Source: Thalassiosira profunda (taxonomy: Eukaryota; Bacillariophyta; Thalassiosirophyceae; Thalassiosirales; Thalassiosiraceae). Taken from it: a stretch of DNA of 20,851 bases. Below, one piece after another: positions 7,305 through 15,843 of the stretch. A program made the position numbers and the translations under genes. Position 1 is the first letter of the stretch; the number at the start of each line of letters is the position of its first letter. The notes under the pieces were generated by a model. It was not told the origin of the DNA. It was given only the letters and a program-made list of their open reading frames with translations, and made no database searches. The stretch spans positions 1 to 20,851 of the forward strand of contig JALLAP010000086.1 of NCBI GenBank assembly GCA_036939355.1, given 5' to 3'.

Positions 7305-10300
7305 ATGATCCTTCCGTCGATGCGCCTCCTCGTATGGATGCTCGCCGCAGTATTGCTGGCGGCATCAACGCTGGCCGCATCCGAGCGCACCCCCTCGGCC
7401 GTCGCCCTCCCAAGCCGCGCCGACATCGCCTCCGCCCTGCTCGACCACCATCGACACCTCCAACAAGGGCAAGGGCCGCAGCCGCCAAAGAAGTTCTCCA
7501 CCCTCAACAAGCTCTTCTCTAAAATCTCCCTCCGCCTTCCCGACGCCACCGTCTCCAAGAGTAGTCTGGACCTTACCATCACCGAGCTCGTCTGTCGCGA
7601 GCTCAACGTGGGCGACATCCAGCTCTCCCACAACGCCGAGTCCAACACCTCCCAAAGACTAAACATAGACGTCTCTGGGTTGGAAATAAACTGTTCCTTC
7701 CGGTGGGAGTATCGCTGGACACTCTTCAACGGGAGGGGGTCGGGCACGGCGAGGCTGGATCCCTCCAGCGCGGCGTCGGTCGGATTGCAGTTCCTGAGCG
7801 AGGATTACAATGTCCACCCGCCCCACGACGTGGGGGTGCCGCGGTGCAATGCCAACGTCCAGATTGCCGACATGGACTTTGACGGAGATGGCCTCGGAAT
7901 AATCGCCGGCATCATCAGCCTCTTCGAGTCGTTGATTCGGGGCACCATCGAGGGCGAGCTCAACGGCGTGGCGTGCGACGAGTTGAGGGGGCTGGGGGAT
8001 GATGCGCTGGACGATTTGCTGTTGATGCTGAGCGACGAGATGGAGGCATATTTGCAGCCCCTGGATCCGACGTTGGCCAATCCCCTCTTTGCGGAGAGTG
8101 CCACGCAGGTGCCAACGATTGCGGATGAGGAGGGCGCCGAAGAACCGGTGTTCCTTAATTTCAGAGAGTTGGGAAATTACGCCGGAGAATGGGTCAACTC
8201 GGCGCTGGATCAGGTGAACGCTTTCCTCGGCCCGTCCGAGACGGAACCCTTTGGAAGTCTGGGCATTAACACCTTCATCAAAGACAACCTCCTCAACGAC
8301 GACGGAATGCTGGCGATCGATCCCTCCCTCTTCTTCGACTCGGGCGTCATCTTCGAGGGACACGACAAGCTGACGCAGACGACCATGTCGATCAACGAGA
8401 TCCGCGTCGAGGGCCTCGATTCCTTCCTGGAGATGGACCTGCTCAATGCCATTGGGAAGTACACCCTGGGGAACAAGATGAATCTGGACTATCTTTACTT
8501 TGAGGTGGACATGGAGGCGGTGATGAAGGCCTCCTCGAAGTCCGATGCTGTGTTTGTGGGTCCCAACTCCCCGCCCGTCACGGAGCGGTTTACGATCGAT
8601 TTCACTGTTGCGGGCATTGAGGTGGACGCCTCCGTCTTCTTGGGCATCAACACCGAAACATTGGGCAACCTCGAGCTTGGTTCGCTGCTGCACTCTGGCA
8701 ACATCCTCCCCTGCCTCGCTGGCGCCCTCGATCGGGCGGAGTTCACCGGTCTCTCCGTGTCGGTGGCCGACCTTGTACCTCCGACGCTCAGTGGCTTCCT
8801 CGACAAGGGCATCGATCACCTCATTACGCAGGGCGCGGAGGCTCTCTTTGCCATGTATGAACAGGTGCTGATCAGGGCCCTCCCCAACTTCTTCCAGATG
8901 GAGGTTCGCTCCATGGCGAACGATTTCATCGCCGACGCGCTAGCGAATTCTGAGTGTCCCACTAACGACGACATCCCCGCCGAGCGATTCATCGACTTTA
9001 GGGACATGTTCATGCCATCGGCAGAGGCATCCGTGGCAGGAGGCGCGGGCGACAGTCGGTACGGCAACATTATTCCTTGGGCGATGAACATGGTCGAGGA
9101 TCAGCTCTTCTCGGCCGACGAGGAGGGACTGCTGGCCCTCAACGACATGCTCATTGCGCCGCTGACCAAGTCCCAGTCTGGGACAGAGGGAGCGTTCAAG
9201 ATGAACGGCACGCTGATTGACCTGCACAAGGAGGAGGTGGAGCGGGACATTTGGACGGCCTTCGCCGACAGCCTGCGGCTGACCTTGTCTGACCTCACTG
9301 TGACCGGATTGGATACGCTCAGGACACCCTTCAAGATCCTCGAGCCGAGAAAGTCCTCTGCCCACCTTCTCGAGAACCAGTTGAGCTTGGGCTTCCCGGA
9401 CAAGCCTTTGGACGCCTCCGTTCGTTTTGGATTGCAAGTGGGAGGGCCCACGTCTCCTCTGGCGACGAACAACCTCCTGGATCTGTCGCTCCGCATGCCG
9501 TCGATGGAGGTGCTCGCCGTCCTCTTCGCCACGGTGCGCGAGTCGAGGCTCATGCAGTTCCCGCTCAAGGACGTTCTGAACTTTTCGTGCTGGCTGTCCA
9601 TGATCCCAGAGTCAGATGGCTCTTCTACGCTGGATGTTGGGTTGGCAATGCACTACTTGAGTGTGCTCTTCGAGGGAGGCATATTTGCCGAAGCGTCGTG
9701 CGTTTCCTGCAGCAACAGTTGGCTCGAGGGCCTGGCCTCTGTCATTGACTTTCTCAAAGAGCACAAGTTCCTCGATGGTCTCATGACCAGAGCCGTGTCC
9801 ATTGCCAAATCAGTGCTGCAGGGCGATTGGGTGCAGGGAATCGTTGACAAGCAAATTGCCGCGGCGTCTATTCGCTGCCCCCACGACGCATCGTTTGGGA
9901 ACCTTCTGCCTGACAAGGCCTACCCAACTTTCCGGGGCACGTACGAGCTGGTGGACGGCATCCTCTACACTGCGTTTCCAATGGTGCAGGTGATCGCCGT
10001 CGCCATTGCCGAGAAGCATGGGGACCTCGAGGTTGCCCCACCTGTGGACATTGAGTTGGATGCTCCTAGCGATGCAAGGCTGATTGATTTCACTAACCTG
10101 TCGTCCATTGCCGGGTGGGCGGACATGGCGTTAGACGAGGTTCGCAAGTACCTTGGCAACCTCGTCGAGGGAACTCAGGACCTGGGCATCACTGACATGC
10201 TGAAGTCCTTCGCTTTGGACACGAACGGCTTGGCAACCATTCCGATTGTTGATCAGGGCTTCGAGGAGGGCGGTGTCAAGTTATCTCTCTACGATGTTAC

Positions 10301-13300
10301 TCTCATTGGGCTCGATTCCTTCACCCTCTTTGATGTTCTGAAGGCGTCCAGTCCCACGACGTTTGGCAATACCATAAAGCTGGGAAGGTTGGGTGTCACG
10401 TTGAGGGCAGGATTGTCGGTCGGAGACGCTTCCAGTGAGCAGGCGCGCATGCTCGCCAATGAGATGGAGATGATCACTGTCACTTTGACACTGAAGGACG
10501 TCGATCTCGATGTATCGCTGCTCATGGCCATGGACCAACAGCTGATGGGAGAGATGAAACTTGGCTCGATCTTGGACACCAACCACATCTTCTCTTGCCT
10601 CCTCTCGACGGTGCATGCCGTTGGCCTCTCAGAATTCGTGATGGCCATTGGAGATATTGAGGAGTTCTCCATCTCTGGATTCATTTCGGAGGATACCAAC
10701 GAAAGCGTCCAAAAGATGACAGAAGCCATCTTTGCAGACTACAAATCTGTGGTTCTGGACGCAATCCCATCCTTCACGTCCCACACGGTGCGCCCCATCC
10801 TGCACGATATCATGCAATCACTGGTTGGTAAAGCAAAGGACGATGGCGCGTGCCCCCAGCCCGACGCTTCTTTGGACGGCATGGTTGACTTTCGCGATTT
10901 GTTCCTGTCAGAAGAGAGAGCTCTTCAGATGCTCGGCCGGGGCGGGTCTCCATATGGCGATCTGGTTAGCCTCCTCTTCAGCTTCCTCGAAAGCACGATG
11001 GCAGAGGCTGGCGAGAATGGCCTGTCCAAAATGAACAGTCTCATCACCTCCCTGACAGAGCGCCAATCAAGCGAGGGAGGAGACCTCAACTACCCTGGAT
11101 TTCTCTTTCAGCAAGATGTTGATATTGCAATCAATGGCTTGCAGGCTGCAATCGAGCTGGCTGTTTCGGACGTTCGCATCTCCAACATTGACAGCCTTGG
11201 CGCTCCCATCCGGGTCCTTCAGCCGGTAAAGGGAGAGCCCAGCGTCCTGAACAACACTGCATCGATCGGAGTCGGCCCAGAGCCGTTTCAGGCGGAGGTT
11301 CGTTTGCTGATCAAGGGCAAAGGCGGCGACATTGAAGTGAACAACGACTTCGTCATGAGAATCAGCCTGGAGAACGTCAGAATGCTGCTTGAAGTCCTCG
11401 CGCAGATCCAGGAGACGCCCTTCCTCAACTTTCCTCTCCAAGACGTGTTGAACCTGCAGTGCTGGCTGGCTACCGTCGTGACGCCCGTCCTCGACCAGTA
11501 CGGCATTCGAGAGGGCGAGGGCGACTCGGGCATCATGCTGAAACAACTTGCCATGGCCGTCGCAGAAGCTCGGCTGAACATTGAGTGCATCTCGTGCTCG
11601 AGCCCTCTCATTGTCGAGATGGCGTCGAAGCTCGGATCCCCAGAGGCGGTTGAAGATACGACCGCTGCGGCAAACTTGATCTTCGATTACCTGTCCGACT
11701 TGCTTGGAGGCGACTTTGTGCAGAATGGACTGGACAAGCTGCTGAACGAGGCGGCAATGAAGTGCCCTCACAGCCCATCCTACAACCAAAACTTCGCGGG
11801 CCTTCAATACGAAGAACTGTCAGCTCCTGAACAGAGCGATGACCCGTACGGCTTCCTGATCGCAACCATCGTTGTGATTGTCTTGATCCTGGTCATTGGG
11901 AGCGTCTCCCTCGTCGTCGTGCGATGCGTGTGCAAGCGCCGCCACAACCGTTGGGTCGGCACGCTCACGAGGCCCCAACAGCGTGAGCTGGAAAGCTTGC
12001 AGAAGGACGAAGAGGAAAGGGAGAAGGATGTGAACAGGCGCATGCGCTCGTTGGTGAGGAGCAAGGAAGTGCCGCTCCTCCTCCGCCTGCTCTTCCCCAT
12101 TGTCATTCTTGGCAACATCGCGCTGTTCCTGAGTGGTCATCTTTCGGTCGGGGGAACGGTCAACATCAGTGGCTCCTTTGGTGGACAGGACTTTGCCGTT
12201 GACGACTTTTTCGAGTTCTCGATGGCCAAGAGCACAATCGAGATGTGGAATGCCGGCGCCAAGAGTCTGGCCATCATGATCGTCATCTTTAGCGGGGTAT
12301 GGCCCTACACCAAGCTGCTCATCACCCTCTTCCTGTGGCTTTCTCCGATGAGATGGGTGTCGTCCAAACGCCGGGGCAAGATCCTGACGTGGCTCGACGT
12401 GCTTGGCAAATGGTCGATGGTAGATGTGTTCGTCCTCCTCATGACACTTGCCTCATTTCGGCTCTCTATTGAAAGTCCCGACAACCTGAGGTTCCTCCCA
12501 GATGATTTATACTCCATCAACATGATGGTAGTGCCTCTCTGGGGCCTTTACGCCAACATGCTGGCCCAGTTTGTGGCCCAGATTTCAAGTCATGTGATCA
12601 TTCATTATCATCGAAAGACCTACAGCGCCGCAACGCAGGCTCAGGAGGTTGATTGGGGCGTGGCGCCTTCCAACCTGGACAGTGTCCCGGAGAAGCTCAG
12701 TCGGCACCACTTCAAGTTGGATTACGAAGCCTCCACCAAACGTGCCACCATCAAGAAGAGCGTCCATTGGCTGCTATCTGCGGCAATGCTATCGTTTGTC
12801 ATACTCGTGATCTGTGGATGCGCCCTTCCCTCCTTTGGCATCGAAGTCCTTGGGTTGGTGGGATTGGCAGTGGAGAGCGGCAACCAATTCGAGCAGGCCA
12901 ACACCCATTACTCGGTGTTCGACCTCGCTTCTATGATCATGGACCAGGCGAGATACCTTGACACTGCCAAGGACCTCGTTGGGTTGGGCACTCTTGCCTC
13001 CTTGCTGGTCATCACCGTCTTCCTCGTGCCCCTGGCCCAAGCAGCATCGTTGATCGCTCAGTGGTTTGCACCCCTGGCGATGAAGCAGAGAATGCGAAAC
13101 ACGGTGTTGAACGAGGTACTCTCAGCCTGGCAGTACATGGAAGTCTATGTCCTTTCCATCATCATCGCGGCGTGGCAGCTGGCGGGCGTGTCCGAATTCT
13201 TCTTCGACCCCTATTGCTCTCCGATGCAGGGCGCATTCACTCAACTGGCCTATTTTGGGATATTGGACGAGAGCGACGCACGTTGCTTTCGTGTGAATGC

Positions 13301-13673
13301 CAGCGTGATGTCGGCCTCTTGGATCTTGGTGGCGGCGAGCCTCATCCTGCTAGTTGTGAACCACTTCATCGTTGCGGCTTCCAAGCAAAAAATGCAGGAC
13401 GACACCACTCCAGCAGAAATGAGATTCCACAGCGACAGGTGGCTGCAGAGCAAGACATCAGGCCTGACTGCCACGGCGGTGGATTTGTCGATGAGCCGGA
13501 GCGACGAAGAGGAGGGCAACGACGATTATAACTTCGAAGAACCACAGGATCCTGTCATTTCCCCGGTCGAACCGCGGTTCACTGATTGGTACCAAGTGCT
13601 GACAAAACGAGGGCATGAATTGGAGTCAGAGACAGCTATTGTGCCGATCGACGAGAACAGCAGTCAAGAATAG
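7305..13673 (+). CDS. Giant TULIP (BPI/LBP-like) multi-repeat protein fused to PqiA/LetA-like membrane modules
   Basis: One intronless frame of 2122 residues. The ATG at 7305 is chosen because it opens a clean signal peptide (RLLVWMLAAVLLAASTLAA); upstream in-frame codons have no ATG. Residues 63-253 resemble the BPI/LBP N-terminal TULIP fold: amphipathic strands, a central Trp segment, a Cys before a long helix and a second Cys after it (RCNANVQI ... GVACDEL). Residues 283-1495 hold four repeats in A-B-A-B order, marked by [F/I/V][N/D]F near 283, 562, 926 and 1193 and by G-L-D-[S/T]-like motifs at 370, 668, 1002 and 1294. A hydrophobic helix at about 1515-1543, then a basic, Glu-rich charged segment, leads into two PqiA-like modules. 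Module one (about 1589-1730) has FSMAKSTIEMW, GVWPYTKLL and LGKWSMVDVFVL; module two (about 1821-1955) has SVFDLASMI, LVPLAQ and SAWQYMEVYVLS. An acidic cytosolic tail follows. I infer a lipid-binding, lipid-moving membrane protein with its repeats in the lumen or outside the cell. Ends 64 bases before the convergent lipase stop. Confidence 0.75.
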   Translation: MILPSMRLLVWMLAAVLLAASTLAASERTPSAVALPSRADIASALLDHHRHLQQGQGPQPPKKFSTLNKLFSKISLRLPDATVSKSSLDLTITELVCRELNVGDIQLSHNAESNTSQRLNIDVSGLEINCSFRWEYRWTLFNGRGSGTARLDPSSAASVGLQFLSEDYNVHPPHDVGVPRCNANVQIADMDFDGDGLGIIAGIISLFESLIRGTIEGELNGVACDELRGLGDDALDDLLLMLSDEMEAYLQPLDPTLANPLFAESATQVPTIADEEGAEEPVFLNFRELGNYAGEWVNSALDQVNAFLGPSETEPFGSLGINTFIKDNLLNDDGMLAIDPSLFFDSGVIFEGHDKLTQTTMSINEIRVEGLDSFLEMDLLNAIGKYTLGNKMNLDYLYFEVDMEAVMKASSKSDAVFVGPNSPPVTERFTIDFTVAGIEVDASVFLGINTETLGNLELGSLLHSGNILPCLAGALDRAEFTGLSVSVADLVPPTLSGFLDKGIDHLITQGAEALFAMYEQVLIRALPNFFQMEVRSMANDFIADALANSECPTNDDIPAERFIDFRDMFMPSAEASVAGGAGDSRYGNIIPWAMNMVEDQLFSADEEGLLALNDMLIAPLTKSQSGTEGAFKMNGTLIDLHKEEVERDIWTAFADSLRLTLSDLTVTGLDTLRTPFKILEPRKSSAHLLENQLSLGFPDKPLDASVRFGLQVGGPTSPLATNNLLDLSLRMPSMEVLAVLFATVRESRLMQFPLKDVLNFSCWLSMIPESDGSSTLDVGLAMHYLSVLFEGGIFAEASCVSCSNSWLEGLASVIDFLKEHKFLDGLMTRAVSIAKSVLQGDWVQGIVDKQIAAASIRCPHDASFGNLLPDKAYPTFRGTYELVDGILYTAFPMVQVIAVAIAEKHGDLEVAPPVDIELDAPSDARLIDFTNLSSIAGWADMALDEVRKYLGNLVEGTQDLGITDMLKSFALDTNGLATIPIVDQGFEEGGVKLSLYDVTLIGLDSFTLFDVLKASSPTTFGNTIKLGRLGVTLRAGLSVGDASSEQARMLANEMEMITVTLTLKDVDLDVSLLMAMDQQLMGEMKLGSILDTNHIFSCLLSTVHAVGLSEFVMAIGDIEEFSISGFISEDTNESVQKMTEAIFADYKSVVLDAIPSFTSHTVRPILHDIMQSLVGKAKDDGACPQPDASLDGMVDFRDLFLSEERALQMLGRGGSPYGDLVSLLFSFLESTMAEAGENGLSKMNSLITSLTERQSSEGGDLNYPGFLFQQDVDIAINGLQAAIELAVSDVRISNIDSLGAPIRVLQPVKGEPSVLNNTASIGVGPEPFQAEVRLLIKGKGGDIEVNNDFVMRISLENVRMLLEVLAQIQETPFLNFPLQDVLNLQCWLATVVTPVLDQYGIREGEGDSGIMLKQLAMAVAEARLNIECISCSSPLIVEMASKLGSPEAVEDTTAAANLIFDYLSDLLGGDFVQNGLDKLLNEAAMKCPHSPSYNQNFAGLQYEELSAPEQSDDPYGFLIATIVVIVLILVIGSVSLVVVRCVCKRRHNRWVGTLTRPQQRELESLQKDEEEREKDVNRRMRSLVRSKEVPLLLRLLFPIVILGNIALFLSGHLSVGGTVNISGSFGGQDFAVDDFFEFSMAKSTIEMWNAGAKSLAIMIVIFSGVWPYTKLLITLFLWLSPMRWVSSKRRGKILTWLDVLGKWSMVDVFVLLMTLASFRLSIESPDNLRFLPDDLYSINMMVVPLWGLYANMLAQFVAQISSHVIIHYHRKTYSAATQAQEVDWGVAPSNLDSVPEKLSRHHFKLDYEASTKRATIKKSVHWLLSAAMLSFVILVICGCALPSFGIEVLGLVGLAVESGNQFEQANTHYSVFDLASMIMDQARYLDTAKDLVGLGTLASLLVITVFLVPLAQAASLIAQWFAPLAMKQRMRNTVLNEVLSAWQYMEVYVLSIIIAAWQLAGVSEFFFDPYCSPMQGAFTQLAYFGILDESDARCFRVNASVMSASWILVAASLILLVVNHFIVAASKQKMQDDTTPAEMRFHSDRWLQSKTSGLTATAVDLSMSRSDEEEGNDDYNFEEPQDPVISPVEPRFTDWYQVLTKRGHELESETAIVPIDENSSQE

Positions 13674-13737
13674 AAGGCAGCCATGTTGCCCAATGTACAT
13701 TACAATAGAATTACTGTTTGATAGCACTGATAGCTCT

Positions 13738-15615
13738 TCATACGTCGGATGATGCAAGTCTCCTCAGTAGCGTTTGGTATCTGAAGGGTACATGCAGAGA
13801 AAGATCAAACGTTCGTGCATGCAGTCTCAGCTCGTTGTAGGCCCTCTTTGCATCGACAGTTTGGAGCCTCGTCTCAACTCTTCCATTAGCACTAGCATTC
13901 CCCTCTGGTTGGAAGTCAATCAGTGGACCAGTCATTCGATAGACCCTTCCGGGAGGCAGCAATTTCTCCGAATCCATCTCCTTCCGCAAGGCTGTCATCG
14001 CGCTTTTGCACCACTCGTAGTTTTGCTGCGATATATCCGTGGGATCGGCGAGCAGCTTGACGGCAGTTCGCTGTAAAATTTCATCCCGAAACCCCTTGTC
14101 CCGGCAAAGACAGGACAGAGCCTTGGTCACATCTGCCAAATGGCCGAGGCTGATGGTTGCAAAGGGATCGCCCTCGCCCATCACCGAAACGCACACTGAC
14201 TCAAAGTCCGTAGTGCAGTTTGACGGAAAGACGCAGGGACTGGCGTAACCAATCGATCGGACTCTGTTGGGAAATCGTCGTGACCACATCGCCGCCAGAC
14301 AAGCGGCCACGCCTGCTCCCAAACTGTGCCCAACGATCACCAGAGAATAGTCGGGGTGGGCATCGAGCTCGTCCGATATGATCTTGCCCGTCATCCTTGC
14401 TACCGATTTGGCAGCGTCTATCATTCCCTTGTGGGCCCGGCCCGCCAACAAAGGCGGGGTTATCGACTCCTCACCTTCGCCAATGTCGCCAATATCGTGG
14501 TCATCCTCCACAAAGAAATTCTCGGCCGAGGCACAGAGATCGGTTAGAATATCTCGCGCCGACGCCGTGCCACGAATGCCCAACACAATCGCCTTCCTCT
14601 TCCTATCCCTCACCACATAATATGCTGGTCGATTCGCCTTCGCGTGCCAATTGGTTGTGACGATATCTCTCCGCTCAATCCCCGTGCTCTTTAGCAAGAC
14701 ACGATTGTTTCCACCCAGGTGCAGCCAGCCGCAGAAGGCAAAGGATTTCCACCCGTAGGCGGCGTTCGCAAAAGCGCAGTAGTGGGATAGCTCCTCGAGC
14801 GTTTCTCGGTCTGTGATTGCAGTGTCAGTTTCCGCCTCATTGTTGGTCATACGCGTCCTCGCCATCCTGGACAAAAATCGTCGACGTCTGACGTTCTTAG
14901 AACCATCTCCATTGCCATCAGACTCTAACAATAGACGCTGTAGCCGCGACAAGGCCATGATCGATAAGATCACGTCCTTTGGGCTGTACAATGCAAAGAC
15001 ATCGACGACTCCATAATCTGGAAACGCCTCGATGATGCTGTGTATCGTGTCGATCGCCCTTGACGTTTCCCTGCTGACCAACTTGTTTATCCACGCGCTC
15101 AGCGACCGTTCTTTCCATCCCCCCTCCGGCAGACTTTCTATCCAATCATCTTCTTCTACCAGAGAGCCATTTCCACCGCTAATATTGTATCCACCGTCAG
15201 TCACATTGGCACCCTCCAAAATACGGTCGAGCTCATCGAACGTGTGGTCCACTTCCTCACCCCCTCTTTGCTTTCGTGGCATCCGTATTATTTTGGCAGT
15301 GCGCCCGATTATATTTCTAGCCGCGCCGAATAAGCGTTTGGGAAGCCGCAGCCCCCGTCGTCTTCTCCGTCCCTCCTTCAGCTCCACGTCGCCCCCTCCG
15401 CGGGGCATATTTATAGCGCATAGCAGTGAGCTCTCCATCGCGCATTCAGCGGCGGAGGAGGGTGGAGGTGCATCACGTGATCTTCTTGGATGCACCTTTG
15501 CAAATCTCGATGAAGGGGCGCCGCCAAGCGTCGCCGACGCAACCACCACGGATAGCAGCAGGAGCAGCGGCACCAGGGCCGCGAGCGATGGGCGGCGGCC
15601 GCCCATGATGGACAT
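13738..15615 (-). CDS. Class 3 lipase, diacylglycerol-lipase-like, with N-terminal signal/anchor
   Basis: A 625-residue intronless frame when started at the ATG at 15615; the open frame extends 100 codons further, but that part overlaps the divergent gene's 5' end and lacks character. The chosen start gives MSIMGGRR, then a hydrophobic stretch (VPLLLLLSVVVASATL, about 14-30) that acts as a signal peptide or anchor. The nucleophile elbow VGHSLGAGVA places Ser431. GEGDPFATISL gives a candidate Asp483, and LSLHVPFRYQ gives a candidate His608, completing a Ser-Asp-His triad in the order known for the lipase_3 family. LGIRGTAS upstream fits the oxyanion-loop strand (family pattern G-T-x-S). PPGRVYRMTGPL near the C-terminus resembles the DAGL-type sequence. 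It should hydrolyse acylglycerols or related lipids. It is convergent with the giant lipid-binding gene and head-to-head with the polyamine-transporter-like gene. Confidence 0.85.
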   Translation of the reverse strand: MSIMGGRRPSLAALVPLLLLLSVVVASATLGGAPSSRFAKVHPRRSRDAPPPSSAAECAMESSLLCAINMPRGGGDVELKEGRRRRRGLRLPKRLFGAARNIIGRTAKIIRMPRKQRGGEEVDHTFDELDRILEGANVTDGGYNISGGNGSLVEEDDWIESLPEGGWKERSLSAWINKLVSRETSRAIDTIHSIIEAFPDYGVVDVFALYSPKDVILSIMALSRLQRLLLESDGNGDGSKNVRRRRFLSRMARTRMTNNEAETDTAITDRETLEELSHYCAFANAAYGWKSFAFCGWLHLGGNNRVLLKSTGIERRDIVTTNWHAKANRPAYYVVRDRKRKAIVLGIRGTASARDILTDLCASAENFFVEDDHDIGDIGEGEESITPPLLAGRAHKGMIDAAKSVARMTGKIISDELDAHPDYSLVIVGHSLGAGVAACLAAMWSRRFPNRVRSIGYASPCVFPSNCTTDFESVCVSVMGEGDPFATISLGHLADVTKALSCLCRDKGFRDEILQRTAVKLLADPTDISQQNYEWCKSAMTALRKEMDSEKLLPPGRVYRMTGPLIDFQPEGNASANGRVETRLQTVDAKRAYNELRLHARTFDLSLHVPFRYQTLLRRLASSDV

Positions 15616-15843
15616 GGCGGTGCATTCCAAGCACCTACCGGACAACGCCCTTGAGTTTTGCATAGGGTAAGGTAGCGGGTACGTAAAATAGCTAACACTG
15701 GATCTCTTTGCCATTTGCCTCATTTGCCTCCGCTGCTTCGCGACGGTGCAGCTGGTGCATGCACTGATAGGGCTGGCGGGCAGCAGCAGCTGAGCAGGCC
15801 AGCATCGGCCGGCTGGGGTCTCGCATAGCGGGGCGATTGAGGA
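15616..15843. promoter_or_regulatory. Compact bidirectional promoter region
   Basis: 228 bases separate the start codons of the lipase (-) and the transporter (+), so both promoters overlap here. Visible structure: a 9-base tandem duplication CATTTGCCT at 15712-15729 and a perfect 10-base palindrome GTGCATGCAC at 15755-15764. Neither was matched to a known factor with confidence. Confidence 0.5.

Noticed and set aside
7659..8819. 386-residue open frame on the minus strand inside the giant gene
   Set aside because: It is antisense to a well-supported coding region with clear repeats and a signal peptide. Its own translation is charged, low in hydrophobic structure and shows no recognisable domain. 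GC-rich coding DNA commonly gives such long shadow frames.
11067..11807. 246-residue minus-strand frame inside the giant gene
   Set aside because: It overlaps the second B repeat of the giant protein in antisense and has no domain or signal of its own.
15032..15670. 212-residue plus-strand frame antisense to the lipase N-terminal part
   Set aside because: Ser/Pro/Arg-rich translation without domain features; it covers the lipase leader and the lipase start.
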